A DNA stretch of 64,000 nt, taken from positions 3,251,001-3,315,000 of the forward strand of contig NZ_CP069396.1 in NCBI RefSeq assembly GCF_016887565.1. Reading direction: 5' to 3'. How positions within the stretch are numbered: the first letter of the stretch is position 1; each line of letters begins with the position of its first letter. This DNA comes from Archangium violaceum (GTDB lineage: Bacteria > Myxococcota > Myxococcia > Myxococcales > Myxococcaceae). Under the pieces are notes generated by a model, which ran no database searches, was not told the DNA's origin, and saw nothing but the letters and a program-made list of their open reading frames with translations. The position numbers and the translations under genes were made by a program. Shown in pieces: positions 44,845 through 53,839 of the stretch.

Positions 44845-47093
44845 CGAGACACCCCCGCGCAGCAACGGAAGCCCACCGAATGGGAACGCGAGCCCGGGTC
44901 ACCGTTCTTCCGGGCCGCGCAGCGCGCCGCGTACTCGGGCCGCTCGAAGGAGCCACCCTTCTGCGTGCGATCCCGGGTATCGCCGTAGCGCGAATCGGTC
45001 CACTCGGCCACGTTGCCGGAGAGGTCCGCGATGCCGTAGCCCGAGCGACATCCCCCGAAGCGCCCCGAGGCGGTCAACTCCCGGTACTTCCCCTGGGCAT
45101 CGGCCGTGTTGCACTTCTCCGCGTCGAACGCGGAGCCGTAGGGGAAGCGAGCGTTGCCAGGGCCCTTGCAGGCCTTCTCCCACTCGGGCTCGGTGCACAG
45201 GCGCTTGCCGAGCGTCTCGCACCCGACCTTCGCCTCCTCCCACGTCACGTTCACCCGGGGCGACTCGCCCGCCTTGTTGGGGAACTCGAACTCGTCGATG
45301 CAGAAGGAGGCCACCTGCATGGAGGCGAGCGGGAGCTCATCGAGGCCCACCGTCGGCTTGTCGGTGCCCATCTTGAAGGCCCCACCACTCACCAGGCGCA
45401 TGCCCTGCGGACAATCCCCCGCGGGCACCACGACCCCCGACGGCTCCGCTCCGTCCGGGCCAGCACCACTCCCCTGCACCACGGTCTCGGAGGACTGACG
45501 ATGCTTCCACAGCAACCCGTACCCCACCGCCAGTCCCACACCGAGCCCCGCGATCGTCAGCAGCACCAGCCCCACCGGAAGACGGGAGCGGGGCGCCGTC
45601 GCGGGAACGGGCGCGGCCCGGGGAGCCGTCCGTGCGGCGGAGGCCTGCGGAGCGGGCCGGGGCTCGGCACGCGGGGCCGGAGCCGGACGCGGCTTGGGAG
45701 CCGGACTCGGCGCGGACGCGGGCTTGTTGGGGGTGCCCATGATCCTCGCGAGCGTCTCCGCGTCCAGCGGCTGCGTGGCGTCCGGGGGAGGCGGCTCCTC
45801 TTCCCTGGCCTTCGCGGCGACCCGCTGCGCGATGCTCGCGGCGGACAGGGGCTCGGTGGGCCCACCCGACACGGGCATGTCGAGCGTGGGGGCGTTCGAG
45901 ATGGGAGCCTCCAGGGTTTCCCGAGGAGCCTCCAGCGTGGTCGCCCGGGGCGCCTCCCGCGTGGGGCTGCCACCGTCCACCACGGGCACCTGGATCGTCG
46001 GGGCCGCCAGCGACGGCAGCTCCGTCGTGGGAACGGGCGGGGGCGGCATGTTCGAGCCCAGGTTGGACGCCGTCGCCAGCTCGGCCGTGAGGCTGAAGGG
46101 CACCTGCTTCGGGCGCGGGCGGGGAGGCACCGGAGTCTGCGCCACCCCCGCGGGCTTCGCCGACGCCGGCCTCGGACGCGACAGGGCCGCGGAGTACTCC
46201 GCGAGGAACTCACTCGCCGTCTTCGGCCGCGCGAGCAGGTTGGTGTTGGTGGCGCGCCGGTAGAGGGCCTCCACGCCAGGAGGCAGCTCGGACTCGTAGG
46301 CCAGCAGCTCCGGCACCTGCCCCTCCTCGGGCGTCTGGCCGGTGAGCAGCTCGCCGACGATGACGGCCAGCGAGTAGAGGTCCATCCGCGTGTCGAGCTC
46401 GCCGCCCTCGGCGTACTCGGGAGCGACGTAGCACCCCGTCCGCCAGCCCTTCTGGGCCTGGATGAAGGGCAGGCGGGGAATGCCCAGCGCCAGCCCGTAG
46501 TCCGTCACCTTCAGCATGTCCGGCAGGACGATGATGTTCTCGGGCTTGAGGTCCGAGTGCGGCCCGTACTTGTGGGCGCTGTCCAGGGCCTCGGCGAGCT
46601 GCGCGAGGAGCGGCTCCACCTCCTTGGGGGTGAAGCGCTGTCCCTGCGCCGTGCGCTGCTCGATCATCCGCCGCAGCGTCATGCCCTCCAGCAGCTGCGT
46701 GGTGAAGAAGGGCCGGTTGCGCTCCTCGCCCTCCTCGTAGACGCGCACGTGGTGGGGGTGGGTGAGCTTCTTGCCCGCGCGCAGCGCCAGCGAGAACTGG
46801 GTGCGCTCCTCGGGCATCTGCACCAGGCGGGGGTTGATGACCTTGAGCGCGACCTCGACGTCCATCTCCTGGTCGAGCGCGCGGAAGACGTGCCCCACCG
46901 GGCCCGGGCCGAGCACCTCGCGGATGGCGTAGCGCCTGGCGAAGACGTCACCGGGCTTGTAGGGCGCCTCCACGCTCCCGGGACGGCGGCGAGGGACCAC
47001 GCCGCCCGGCGCCGCTCCCGCGAGCTTCAGCCCGCAGGTGGCGCAGGATTCGCTGTTATCGGGGACAGGGCTGCCGCAGCGGTAGCAGAGCAA
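44841..47093 (-). CDS. Ser/Thr kinase fused to a formylglycine-generating-enzyme-like domain
   Basis: A 750-residue protein. An N-terminal zinc ribbon (CYRCGSPVPDNSESCATCG) is followed by a kinase domain (about 50-310). The Lys is intact (VALKVI), but the catalytic loop is GPHSDLKPEN (HSD for HRD) and the metal loop is DYG for DFG. A Pro/Ala-rich linker, a membrane helix (about 505-528) and an extracytoplasmic FGE-sulfatase domain (556-750; MRLVSGGAFKMGTDK, LCTEPEWEKACKG, DLSGNVAEWTD, GFRCC) follow. Such FGE-like sensor ends are common in myxobacterial kinases. Sulfatase activation is not implied. Confidence 0.88.
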   Translation of the reverse strand: MLCYRCGSPVPDNSESCATCGLKLAGAAPGGVVPRRRPGSVEAPYKPGDVFARRYAIREVLGPGPVGHVFRALDQEMDVEVALKVINPRLVQMPEERTQFSLALRAGKKLTHPHHVRVYEEGEERNRPFFTTQLLEGMTLRRMIEQRTAQGQRFTPKEVEPLLAQLAEALDSAHKYGPHSDLKPENIIVLPDMLKVTDYGLALGIPRLPFIQAQKGWRTGCYVAPEYAEGGELDTRMDLYSLAVIVGELLTGQTPEEGQVPELLAYESELPPGVEALYRRATNTNLLARPKTASEFLAEYSAALSRPRPASAKPAGVAQTPVPPRPRPKQVPFSLTAELATASNLGSNMPPPPVPTTELPSLAAPTIQVPVVDGGSPTREAPRATTLEAPRETLEAPISNAPTLDMPVSGGPTEPLSAASIAQRVAAKAREEEPPPPDATQPLDAETLARIMGTPNKPASAPSPAPKPRPAPAPRAEPRPAPQASAARTAPRAAPVPATAPRSRLPVGLVLLTIAGLGVGLAVGYGLLWKHRQSSETVVQGSGAGPDGAEPSGVVVPAGDCPQGMRLVSGGAFKMGTDKPTVGLDELPLASMQVASFCIDEFEFPNKAGESPRVNVTWEEAKVGCETLGKRLCTEPEWEKACKGPGNARFPYGSAFDAEKCNTADAQGKYRELTASGRFGGCRSGYGIADLSGNVAEWTDSRYGDTRDRTQKGGSFERPEYAARCAARKNGDPGSRSHSVGFRCCAGVSR

Positions 47094-47196
47094 AACGGTC
47101 GGACTCCCGGAGGTGGGGGGACGTAACGGGGCCCTCCAGAAGGCACCCGCAGTCCTCTTAACCCGTCGCGCTGACAGTGGGCAAGGAACGCGGGGT

Positions 47197-47652
47197 TCAA
47201 CGCCCCGTCGAGCCGAAACCGCCCTCCCCTCGCTCGGTGGCCTCCAGCACGGCCACCTCCTCGAGGACCGCCTGTGTCACGGGCGCCACGACCATCTGGG
47301 CGATGCGCTCGCCCCGGCGCAGGATGAAGGGCTCGTTGGAGAGGTTGACGAGCAGGACGTGGACCTCTCCCCGGTAGTCCGCGTCGACGGTACCCGGTGG
47401 GTTCAACACGGTGAGGCCGTGCTTGAGCGCCAGCCCCGAGCGGGGCCGCACCTGGGCCTCGTAGCCGGGCGGTAGCGCGAGCGCGAGCCCGGTGGGAACC
47501 GCCGCGCGCTCCAGCGGCCCGAGGGTGAGCTCCCCGTCGATGTCCGCGCGCAAATCCATGCCCGCGGCGAGGGCGGTCTCGTAGCGAGGCAGGGGCAGCG
47601 GCTCGGAGTGGGTGCGCACGCGGCGCACCTTCACGGTGACGGGCGAGGACAT
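47197..47652 (-). CDS. dut: dUTP diphosphatase
   Basis: A 151-residue trimeric dUTPase hydrolysing dUTP to dUMP and pyrophosphate. All five motifs are present: [47 protein letters not shown] and the C-terminal [11 protein letters not shown]. Size matches E. coli Dut (151). The start at 47652 ([12 protein letters not shown]) has no clear ribosome site. It is 43 bases after the M23 gene on the same strand. Confidence 0.95.
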   Translation of the reverse strand: MSSPVTVKVRRVRTHSEPLPLPRYETALAAGMDLRADIDGELTLGPLERAAVPTGLALALPPGYEAQVRPRSGLALKHGLTVLNPPGTVDADYRGEVHVLLVNLSNEPFILRRGERIAQMVVAPVTQAVLEEVAVLEATERGEGGFGSTGR

Positions 47653-47695
47653 GCGGCCCGCTGTACCACACACGTCACACGGGCGGCGTGGGCAT

Positions 47696-48706
47696 TCAGC
47701 GCACCGTCTCGTCCGCCACGGCGTTGCGCCTGGGGCGGAAGCGAAGCGGATCCACTGGCTGCGCGGCCAGCTCGAGCTGGTAGTGCAGGTGGGGCCCGGT
47801 GGAGCGGCCGGTGTTGCCCGAGCGGGAGATGAGCTCACCGCGCGCCACGCGCTGCCCCCGCCGCACCAGCAGCTCCGAGTTGTGGCAGTAGGCCGTCGTC
47901 ACACCGCGGCCGTGGTCGATGATGAGCACCTTCCCATTCACGGCGTCCTCGCTCGCGCGACGTACGACGCCATCCGCCACCACGTGTACCTCGGAGCCCT
48001 CGCGCAGGGAGAGATCCACGCCCGTGTGCAGCTTGCGCACGCCCAGCACGGGGTGGAGGCGGTAGCCGAAGGGACTCGACACCGGCGTCTGCTCGGGCAC
48101 GGGCCACGCGAGACCAAAAGCCGTGGCCAGCGCGAGCGCCTGGGCGGCGGCCACGGTGGCGTCCTCGAAGCCGGGGGGCAGCTGCCGGGAGAGGCGCTCC
48201 AGACTCGGGGTACCGCCCTCGGCCGCCACGCGCTCGAGGGCATAGCGGGCCGGGACGCGGCCGGCGAAGACGGCGGTGAGGCGGGACTCGTCCTGGGGAA
48301 ACGACGCGGCGAGGGCCTCGTGGAGCCGGCGGGCGGAGGCGGCACCTCGGGCCTCGTCCAGCAGGGAGGCGGGGGGGACGCCCAGCTCCTCGGCGAGTGC
48401 GAACGCGGGAGCCCGGGCCGCGGGAGAGAGGCCCTTCAGCGCCAGGTGGGTGCCATACGCGAGCGCCTCCGCGTCGGTGAAGGGCCGGAGGGGCGGCGTA
48501 CCGGGTGCGAGCGAGGGCACGGACACGCCGGTGCCACTGACGCCGTCGTAGTAGGCCAGCAACGGGCGGGCGGTGCTGCGGCCCCCGAAGGCCCAGGCCG
48601 AGGCCCGTCGCACCAGGGCTCCGGCGGGCGTGTGGTGCCAGGCGGTCCAGAGGCACAGGAGGGCCAGGGAGAAGTCGAGCAGCCCTCGGGCATTGCGCGA
48701 GAACAT
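47696..48706 (-). CDS. M23 (LytM-type) metallopeptidase
   Basis: A 336-residue protein. An N-terminal hydrophobic anchor (10-24) is followed by a helical Ala/Leu-rich region (70-200) and a C-terminal M23 domain. Zn ligands are intact: [20 protein letters not shown] (HxxxxHxxxD) and TGPHLHYQL (HxH). It probably cuts peptidoglycan cross-links or acts as a LytM-type amidase regulator in the periplasm. The companion membrane protein gene ends 12 bases before it. Confidence 0.9.
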   Translation of the reverse strand: MFSRNARGLLDFSLALLCLWTAWHHTPAGALVRRASAWAFGGRSTARPLLAYYDGVSGTGVSVPSLAPGTPPLRPFTDAEALAYGTHLALKGLSPAARAPAFALAEELGVPPASLLDEARGAASARRLHEALAASFPQDESRLTAVFAGRVPARYALERVAAEGGTPSLERLSRQLPPGFEDATVAAAQALALATAFGLAWPVPEQTPVSSPFGYRLHPVLGVRKLHTGVDLSLREGSEVHVVADGVVRRASEDAVNGKVLIIDHGRGVTTAYCHNSELLVRRGQRVARGELISRSGNTGRSTGPHLHYQLELAAQPVDPLRFRPRRNAVADETVR

Positions 48707-48718
48707 GGGGCCTCCTCC

Positions 48719-49507
48719 TCAGCGAACGAAGGACAGCAGGGGCGAGGCATCGAGCGCGGCGGCGAGCGCGAGGGGAGCCACCAGCGCGGAGCCGGGCAGC
48801 CCGTACGCGAGGGCCCGGGCGAAGCCACGCGCATGGGCCTCGGAAGCCTCATCGGCGTGCTGGAGGTTGCGCAGCACCGCGCGCGAGCCGAGCCGCCACA
48901 GCAGCCCCACCAGGGCCGCGAGCGCGAGGCCCCGAGCCGCCCCATCCGCCACGCCCTCACCGAGCAGCTCGCGCCAGGAGAGGTACACCGTGCCCTGGAC
49001 GAGCCGTGCCACGGTGCAGGCTCCAGCCACGGCCACGAGCGCGGTGGCGAGCGGGCGGATCCACCGCATCGAGGTGGGCTTGCGCAGGCACCGGGCCAGC
49101 ATCGCGCGCCAGCCGTGGCGCGGAGCGACGTGGAGCATGCGCCAGGAAGGGACCTGGGGAGCCGACTCCTCGCGGTAGCCGAGCGCGGGCAACGCGAGCA
49201 CCACGTCCGCCATCAGCTCCCAGGACAGGGCGAGGGCCCGAGCCAGGGTGGTGCGTCGCTCCAGGGAGAGCAGCTCCACGAGAGACTCGGTGAGGGAGTA
49301 GCGGCCCACGACGCGGTCGAACGCGGCATCGGCCAGGTCGACCACGGCGAGGAGCCGATCATCGAGCGTGTCCGCGGCGGCATGGACGCCCACGGCGATG
49401 AGCGCCAGCAGGCCGAGCGGCATGAAGGCCCAGCGGAAATGACCGAGGAAGCGCGAGAACGCGCTGAGAGGGCCCTCGGGCCGGGGGACGGTCGGCGAGC
49501 GGTTCAC
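48719..49507 (-). CDS. Membrane protein of unknown function
   Basis: A 262-residue protein with hydrophobic segments near 28-45, 150-170, 190-210 and 235-258, and conserved-looking soluble stretches (RRTTLARALALSWELMADVVLALPALGYREE). There is no recognisable domain. It directly precedes the M23 peptidase (12-bp gap) and may work with it in the cell envelope; this is inferred from position only. Confidence 0.7.
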   Translation of the reverse strand: MNRSPTVPRPEGPLSAFSRFLGHFRWAFMPLGLLALIAVGVHAAADTLDDRLLAVVDLADAAFDRVVGRYSLTESLVELLSLERRTTLARALALSWELMADVVLALPALGYREESAPQVPSWRMLHVAPRHGWRAMLARCLRKPTSMRWIRPLATALVAVAGACTVARLVQGTVYLSWRELLGEGVADGAARGLALAALVGLLWRLGSRAVLRNLQHADEASEAHARGFARALAYGLPGSALVAPLALAAALDASPLLSFVR

Positions 49508-49587
49508 GCGAGGCTCCGGAAGAGGACCCGCGCATCAACGCACGAGCCCGCGGGAAGATCTTTCCCGGAGGGAGCCCGCAAAGGAAG

Positions 49588-49620
49588 ACGCCCTCCCCCG
49601 CCAAAACGGAGAGAGGGCGT
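49588..49620 (-). terminator. Terminator after purC
   Basis: An 8-bp stem, ACGCCCTC and GAGGGCGT, with a second inner stem, lies about 97 bases 3' of purC. On the minus strand it is followed by CTTCCTTT, partly T-rich. This is the best intrinsic-terminator candidate in the window. Confidence 0.55.
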
Positions 49621-49656
49621 GGACCGTGGCCCCTTACCGGAGGCCGTGCCCCGCTC

Positions 49657-49690
49657 CCCTCTCCCTCTGGGAGAGGGCTAGGGTGAGGGT
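49657..49690 (+). repeat. Dispersed palindromic repeat, copy 8
   Basis: CCCTCTCCCTCTGGGAGAGG core with GCTAGGGTGAGGGT, identical to copy 1 across 34 bases. It lies between the purC stop and the hairpin at 49588-49620, and has no CGGGTTC tail. Confidence 0.85.
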
Positions 49691-49716
49691 CGTCGCTCAC
49701 CGTTACTCGTCGTCGC

Positions 49717-50673
49717 TCAGAGATACCCGCGCGCCTTCAGGTTCTTCTCGATGCGCGCGTGCACATCTCCCACGTTCAGTTCCAGTGTCGTGCCGGTAAT
49801 CCGCTCGTAGGCCGCGATGTACTTCTCCGCGAGCGACACGCGCACCTCATCCGGAATCGCCGGCGGCGTGCCATGGCCCTGGAAGCCCCGCTCGCGGATG
49901 AGCCACTGGCGGATGTTCTCCTTGTCCAGCATCCGCTGGTCCTCGCCCTGGGCGAAGCGAGCCTCGTACTCATCGGCCACCCAGTAGCGGCTCGAGTCCG
50001 GCGTATGGATCTCATCGATGACGTACAGGTCATCGCCCACCTTGCCGAACTCGTACTTCGTATCCACCAGGATCAACCCGCGCGTACGCGCCCACTTCTG
50101 GCCCTCGAGGAACAGCCCCCGGGCCGCCTCGGTGATGCGAGCCCAGTCGCGCGCGCTGGCCAGGTTCTTCGCCAGAATCTCCTTCTCGGAGATGGGCTCG
50201 TCGTGCTGGCCGTACTGCGCCTTGGTGGACGGGGTGATGATGGGAGCGGGGAAGGCCTCGTCCTTGCGCATCGAGTCCGGGAAGGGCACGCCGTAGGCGG
50301 TGTGAGTGCCCTTCTGGTAGTCGCGCCACAGGCTGCCCGTCAGGTATCCACGGACCACCACCTCCACGGCGAAGGGCTCACAGGCGCGAGCCACCGTCAC
50401 GTTGGCGTCCGGCACGTCCAGCACATGGTTGGCGACGATGTGCTTCGTACGCTCGAACCAGAACGTGGCCAGGCGGTTGAGCACCTCGCCCTTGAAGGGG
50501 ATGGTGGTGAGCACGTGGTCGAACGCGGACAGCCGATCCGAGGTGACGAGGACGAGCCTGTCCCCCTGGCGGTAGGTGTCACGGACCTTGCCCTGGTAGT
50601 GCTGGCCCAGGGCGGACAGGTGCGTCTGCCGGAGAGTGTGCGGAAGCTGCGCGTGGAGTGCGGAGGTGTTCAC
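49717..50673 (-). CDS. purC: Phosphoribosylaminoimidazole-succinocarboxamide synthase PurC
   Basis: A 318-residue SAICAR synthase joining CAIR and aspartate with ATP. It resembles the longer (about 300-residue) plant/yeast-like class: YQGKVRDTYRQGDRLVLVTSDRLSAFD, VVRGYLTGSLWRDYQ, LILVDTKYEFGK, VIDEIHTPDSSRYW. It is cytosolic. A second purine gene, purB, lies 6 kb away on the same strand. Confidence 0.95.
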   Translation of the reverse strand: MNTSALHAQLPHTLRQTHLSALGQHYQGKVRDTYRQGDRLVLVTSDRLSAFDHVLTTIPFKGEVLNRLATFWFERTKHIVANHVLDVPDANVTVARACEPFAVEVVVRGYLTGSLWRDYQKGTHTAYGVPFPDSMRKDEAFPAPIITPSTKAQYGQHDEPISEKEILAKNLASARDWARITEAARGLFLEGQKWARTRGLILVDTKYEFGKVGDDLYVIDEIHTPDSSRYWVADEYEARFAQGEDQRMLDKENIRQWLIRERGFQGHGTPPAIPDEVRVSLAEKYIAAYERITGTTLELNVGDVHARIEKNLKARGYL

Positions 50674-50721
50674 GAGAGGCGCCTCGGGGCCCCGACGCGG
50701 GGCGCGAAAGGAGGCGCGACT

Positions 50722-51309
50722 CTACTGGACCGCGCCCGCCTGGGAAGCGGGACCGTAGGCCGCCGCCATGTACAGGAAAGCCGGATTGATGCGCAGGATT
50801 CCATCCACGTACGCCGCCGCGTACGGCGCGCCCGAGGCGCGATCCACCTGCACGACGCCCGCGGGATTGATCTTCCAGTGGGCGAGCAGCGTCCGGGCCA
50901 CCAGCTCGGCCGCCTCGCGCTCGGAGAGACCCTGCAGGCTCTCGCGCCGATCCTCCGGCCAGCGCTCGCCCGCCCGTCCATCGAAGCTCAGCTGCAGCGG
51001 CGCGCCCGCGTCCGGCGACTGGAGCAGGTCCGTCCGGGGCTCGAAGCCCGGAGCGGCTACCAGCTCTCCGCTCTGACTGATGGGGAACAGCACCAGCGCC
51101 TGCGCGGACTGGCCCGACTCCACTTCGGAGAGGCGGGCCACCTCGCGGTACAGCTCCAGGCGGGTGGAGGGGCTCTCGAACTCGAGCATCTCGGGAGGGC
51201 TGGTGAGTGCCTGCCGCGCACCGATGGAAGCGCGCACGGGGGCACCCCCGACGCCACAACCCGTCAGGGTAACGAGAGATAGGAGCAGGCCAGCGACCCA
51301 GCGACGCAT
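50722..51309 (-). CDS. Lipoprotein, unknown function
   Basis: A 195-residue protein starting MRRWVAGLLLSLVTLTGCG, with a lipobox at Cys18, so it is exported and lipidated. The remainder is soluble with acidic and hydrophobic strands (ALVLFPISQSGELVAAPG; NPAGVVQVDRASGAPYAAAYVDG). I recognise no family. A TATATT box on the minus strand ends 9 bases from the ATG, so the transcript could be nearly leaderless. It is 48 bases upstream of purC. Confidence 0.72.
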   Translation of the reverse strand: MRRWVAGLLLSLVTLTGCGVGGAPVRASIGARQALTSPPEMLEFESPSTRLELYREVARLSEVESGQSAQALVLFPISQSGELVAAPGFEPRTDLLQSPDAGAPLQLSFDGRAGERWPEDRRESLQGLSEREAAELVARTLLAHWKINPAGVVQVDRASGAPYAAAYVDGILRINPAFLYMAAAYGPASQAGAVQ

Positions 51310-51361
51310 CACCCGGGAATATACCGATGCGGGTCTGACACGGAAAGCTAAACTCGGAGGC

Positions 51362-52141
51362 ATGCTCGCGGCCGACAACATGACCGTCATCCTCCACCAG
51401 ACGCGATCACCCGAGAACCTCGGGTCCGTGGCCCGGGTGATGGCCAATTTCGGATTCTCGCGTCTCATCTTGTCCGACCCCGCCACCTACGCCTTCCGAG
51501 GGGCCGAGCGGCTCGCGGTCAAGGGAGACGCGGTGTTGGACGCCATGTCCGTGGCCCGGAGCCTCCCCGAGGCCCTCAAGGACTGCGTGTACGCGGTTGG
51601 CACCACTTCTCGCACCCAGTTGGAGGGGCGCACGGCCCTCACCCCGGAGGAGGCGATGGCCCGGCTGGCGGATCACAGCCAGCGGGGGCGGGTGGCGCTG
51701 GTGCTCGGCGGCGAACAGCGGGGCCTGTCTAACGAGGAGCTGGCGTTCTGCACCGACATCCTCGTCATCCCCACCAGCGAGGTGCAGCCCTCGATGAACC
51801 TGGCGCAGGCGGCGGCGGTGCTGCTCTACCTGTGCTCGCGCGAGGGCCGGAAGCCGGCCGAGCAGGCGGCCCCGGCGGTGGAGGAGGGCGCGAAGATGGG
51901 GACGGTGCACGCGCTGAGCGAGCGGATGCGCCAGGTGATGCTGGAGGCGCAGTTCCTCAACCCGCAGGCGCCGGATCATATCCTGCGTGAGCTGGAGCGG
52001 AGTCTGTTGCGTGCGAGGCTCACCCAGCGCGAGGCGGAGCTGTGGCTCACGGCCTTCAAGCACCTGGGACGAGCGGTGGCCGGGGGCAAGGGCACTCCCG
52101 GGAAGGGAGCGCCCTCGCGAGGCCCGGACCGGAACGGCTAG
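51362..52141 (+). CDS. trmJ: tRNA/rRNA 2'-O-methyltransferase, TrmJ-like
   Basis: A 259-residue SpoU-type SPOUT methyltransferase. It shows LHQTRSPENLGSVARVMANFGF, GRVALVLGGEQRGLSNEEL and PSMNLAQAAAVLLYL, as in TrmJ (Cm32/Um32 of tRNA), plus a C-terminal helical extension used for dimerisation (LNPQAPDHILRELERSLLRARL). CGGAGG sits just upstream of the ATG. Its stop shares the tetranucleotide CTAG (52138-52141) with the convergent gene. TrmJ versus another TrmH-family target cannot be decided. Confidence 0.88.
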   Translation: MLAADNMTVILHQTRSPENLGSVARVMANFGFSRLILSDPATYAFRGAERLAVKGDAVLDAMSVARSLPEALKDCVYAVGTTSRTQLEGRTALTPEEAMARLADHSQRGRVALVLGGEQRGLSNEELAFCTDILVIPTSEVQPSMNLAQAAAVLLYLCSREGRKPAEQAAPAVEEGAKMGTVHALSERMRQVMLEAQFLNPQAPDHILRELERSLLRARLTQREAELWLTAFKHLGRAVAGGKGTPGKGAPSRGPDRNG

Positions 52142-52404
52142 GCCGCGGCGGCCTTCTTGTACGTCTCGTTGTAGTGCTTCTCGCACAGACCGCCCTTGAG
52201 CGCCTTCACGCGGCAGTCCGGCTTGGAGCAGGTGCGGTAGCGGGAGTGGGGCAGCTCACCCTGCCGCCACTTCTTGAAGTGGAAGAAGCAGTAGCTCTTG
52301 GCGCGGTAGGGGCGCTTGCAGCCCTCGACGCTGCACGCCTTCTTGCCACCGCCCTTGGACTGGCGCGGCCAGGCCTTCAGGGTCGTCTTCTGTGCATCAG
52401 CCAT
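52138..52404 (-). CDS. Small basic protein with two identical-spacing zinc knuckles
   Basis: An 88-residue, Lys/Arg-rich protein with tandem motifs of the same spacing, C-x4-C-x9-C-x2-H: CSVEGCKRPYRAKSYCFFH and CSKPDCRVKALKGGLCEKH. Each could bind one Zn2+, and the basic composition suggests nucleic-acid contact. AGGAG lies about seven bases before the ATG, so it is probably well expressed. I know no assigned function. It is convergent with trmJ and overlaps it by the CTAG stop. Confidence 0.82.
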   Translation of the reverse strand: MADAQKTTLKAWPRQSKGGGKKACSVEGCKRPYRAKSYCFFHFKKWRQGELPHSRYRTCSKPDCRVKALKGGLCEKHYNETYKKAAAA

Positions 52405-52545
52405 GGAAATGCTCCTGTTGCGAAACGCTGCCCCGCATCTCCATGCGGAGAACCCGCGAGGCTTGCAAAGGCGCTTCGTGTAGCGCTGGCCGTAGCGGAA
52501 CGCAAGGAGGCAGGCGGGGATGCGGGCGCAACCCCCGTTTTCCGG

Positions 52546-53751
52546 CTACGGGGTGGGAGCTTTTCCACCAGGGGCACGCCCGTTCGCCTGCCCCTCGGGG
52601 CCTCCACCCCCCGTCCCCGGCTCCTCGACGGGGCCATGGGAGGACTGAGTGGCCACGGCCGGGGCCAGCTGCTCCACCTCCCCGGGCATGTCCTCGAGCC
52701 TCACCTTCATCTTCAGGGGCCGCTCTCCCCGGCGGACGTGGAGCACCACGTTCCGGCCCACCCCCCGGGCCGCCACCTGCCAGCGCAGCTTGTGGGCGCG
52801 CTCCACCCGGCCGGTGTCCAGGCCCTCGATGACGTCTCCCACCTGCAGCCCGGCGCGCGCGGCGGGGCTCCCATCCTGCACCTCGGATACCACCACGCCC
52901 CGGGCGTGGATCAGCCCGTAGGCCTCGACGACCGTGGGGGTGCAGTCCTGCACGGACACGCCCATCCACCCGCGGCGCACCTTCCCGTACTTGCGCAGGT
53001 GTGGAATCACCGCCTTGGCGATGTCCACCGGGATGGCGAAGCCGATGCCCTGGCCCGCCACGTTCACCGCGTTGGCGATGGCCACCACGTCCCCGTTCAG
53101 GTCCAACACCGGCCCGCCCGAGTTGCCCGGGTTGATGGAGGCGTCCACCTGCATGTAGTCGAAGTCGCCGTCCCGCCCGTTGGGCGTCACGTCCGTGCGG
53201 CCCTTGGCGCTCACCACGCCCGCCGTCACCGAGTGCGCCAGCCCGAAGGGGTTGCCGATCACCACGACGTAGTCCCCCACCTCCACCTGCGAGGCCGAGG
53301 ACAGCTTCAGCACGGGCAGCTTCCGGGACGCCTTGATTTTCAACAGCGCGAAGTCCGTGCGCGTGTCCTCGCCCACCACCTCGGCGGGGAAGTCCTCGGT
53401 GTAGCCCCGCTCGGAGTAGACGGAGATGGAGATGTCCTCGGCGCCCTCGATGACGTGGGCGCTCGTGAGGATGTAACCGTCCTCGTGGATGATGAGCCCG
53501 GAGCCGATGCCCTTCTGCGACTCACCCTCGGAGCCCGGGGTGGTGCTCGCCTGACGTGTGGTGATGGACACCACCGCGGGCATGGCCGCCTGCGCTACCT
53601 GACTGAGGGCGGAGCGTTCCTTGCGGACGCTGCGCTGTTGCGCCTCCACCCACAGCCGCCGATTTCCCTCATGCTGGGCGCCCCAGGCCGGTGCTTCCAG
53701 GCCACACAACAGCGCCAGCGAGACCCCCACCCACCACCGTCCACCGACCAT
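52546..53751 (-). CDS. HtrA/DegP-family serine protease with one PDZ domain
   Basis: A 401-residue exported protease. A signal peptide (1-24, cut near APAWGA) is followed by a trypsin-like domain with the triad His in TSAHVIEG, Asp in TDFALLKI and Ser in GNSGGPVLDL. One PDZ domain follows (about 265-350; GVVVSEVQDGSPAARAGLQVGDVIEG) and then a Pro/Gly-rich end. It belongs to the DegS/DegQ-like quality-control proteases of the periplasm. The 141-base gap to the zinc-knuckle gene holds CCGCAT/ATGCGG at 52433-52448. Confidence 0.93.
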   Translation of the reverse strand: MVGGRWWVGVSLALLCGLEAPAWGAQHEGNRRLWVEAQQRSVRKERSALSQVAQAAMPAVVSITTRQASTTPGSEGESQKGIGSGLIIHEDGYILTSAHVIEGAEDISISVYSERGYTEDFPAEVVGEDTRTDFALLKIKASRKLPVLKLSSASQVEVGDYVVVIGNPFGLAHSVTAGVVSAKGRTDVTPNGRDGDFDYMQVDASINPGNSGGPVLDLNGDVVAIANAVNVAGQGIGFAIPVDIAKAVIPHLRKYGKVRRGWMGVSVQDCTPTVVEAYGLIHARGVVVSEVQDGSPAARAGLQVGDVIEGLDTGRVERAHKLRWQVAARGVGRNVVLHVRRGERPLKMKVRLEDMPGEVEQLAPAVATQSSHGPVEEPGTGGGGPEGQANGRAPGGKAPTP

Positions 53752-53839
53752 CGTCCCGCCTCCGCCCCAGCCACCTCGGGAGAAGCTAGGGAGGGGGGCT
53801 CGGGAGGGGAAGCGGGGCGGCCGGCGAAGGTGGGGAAAG

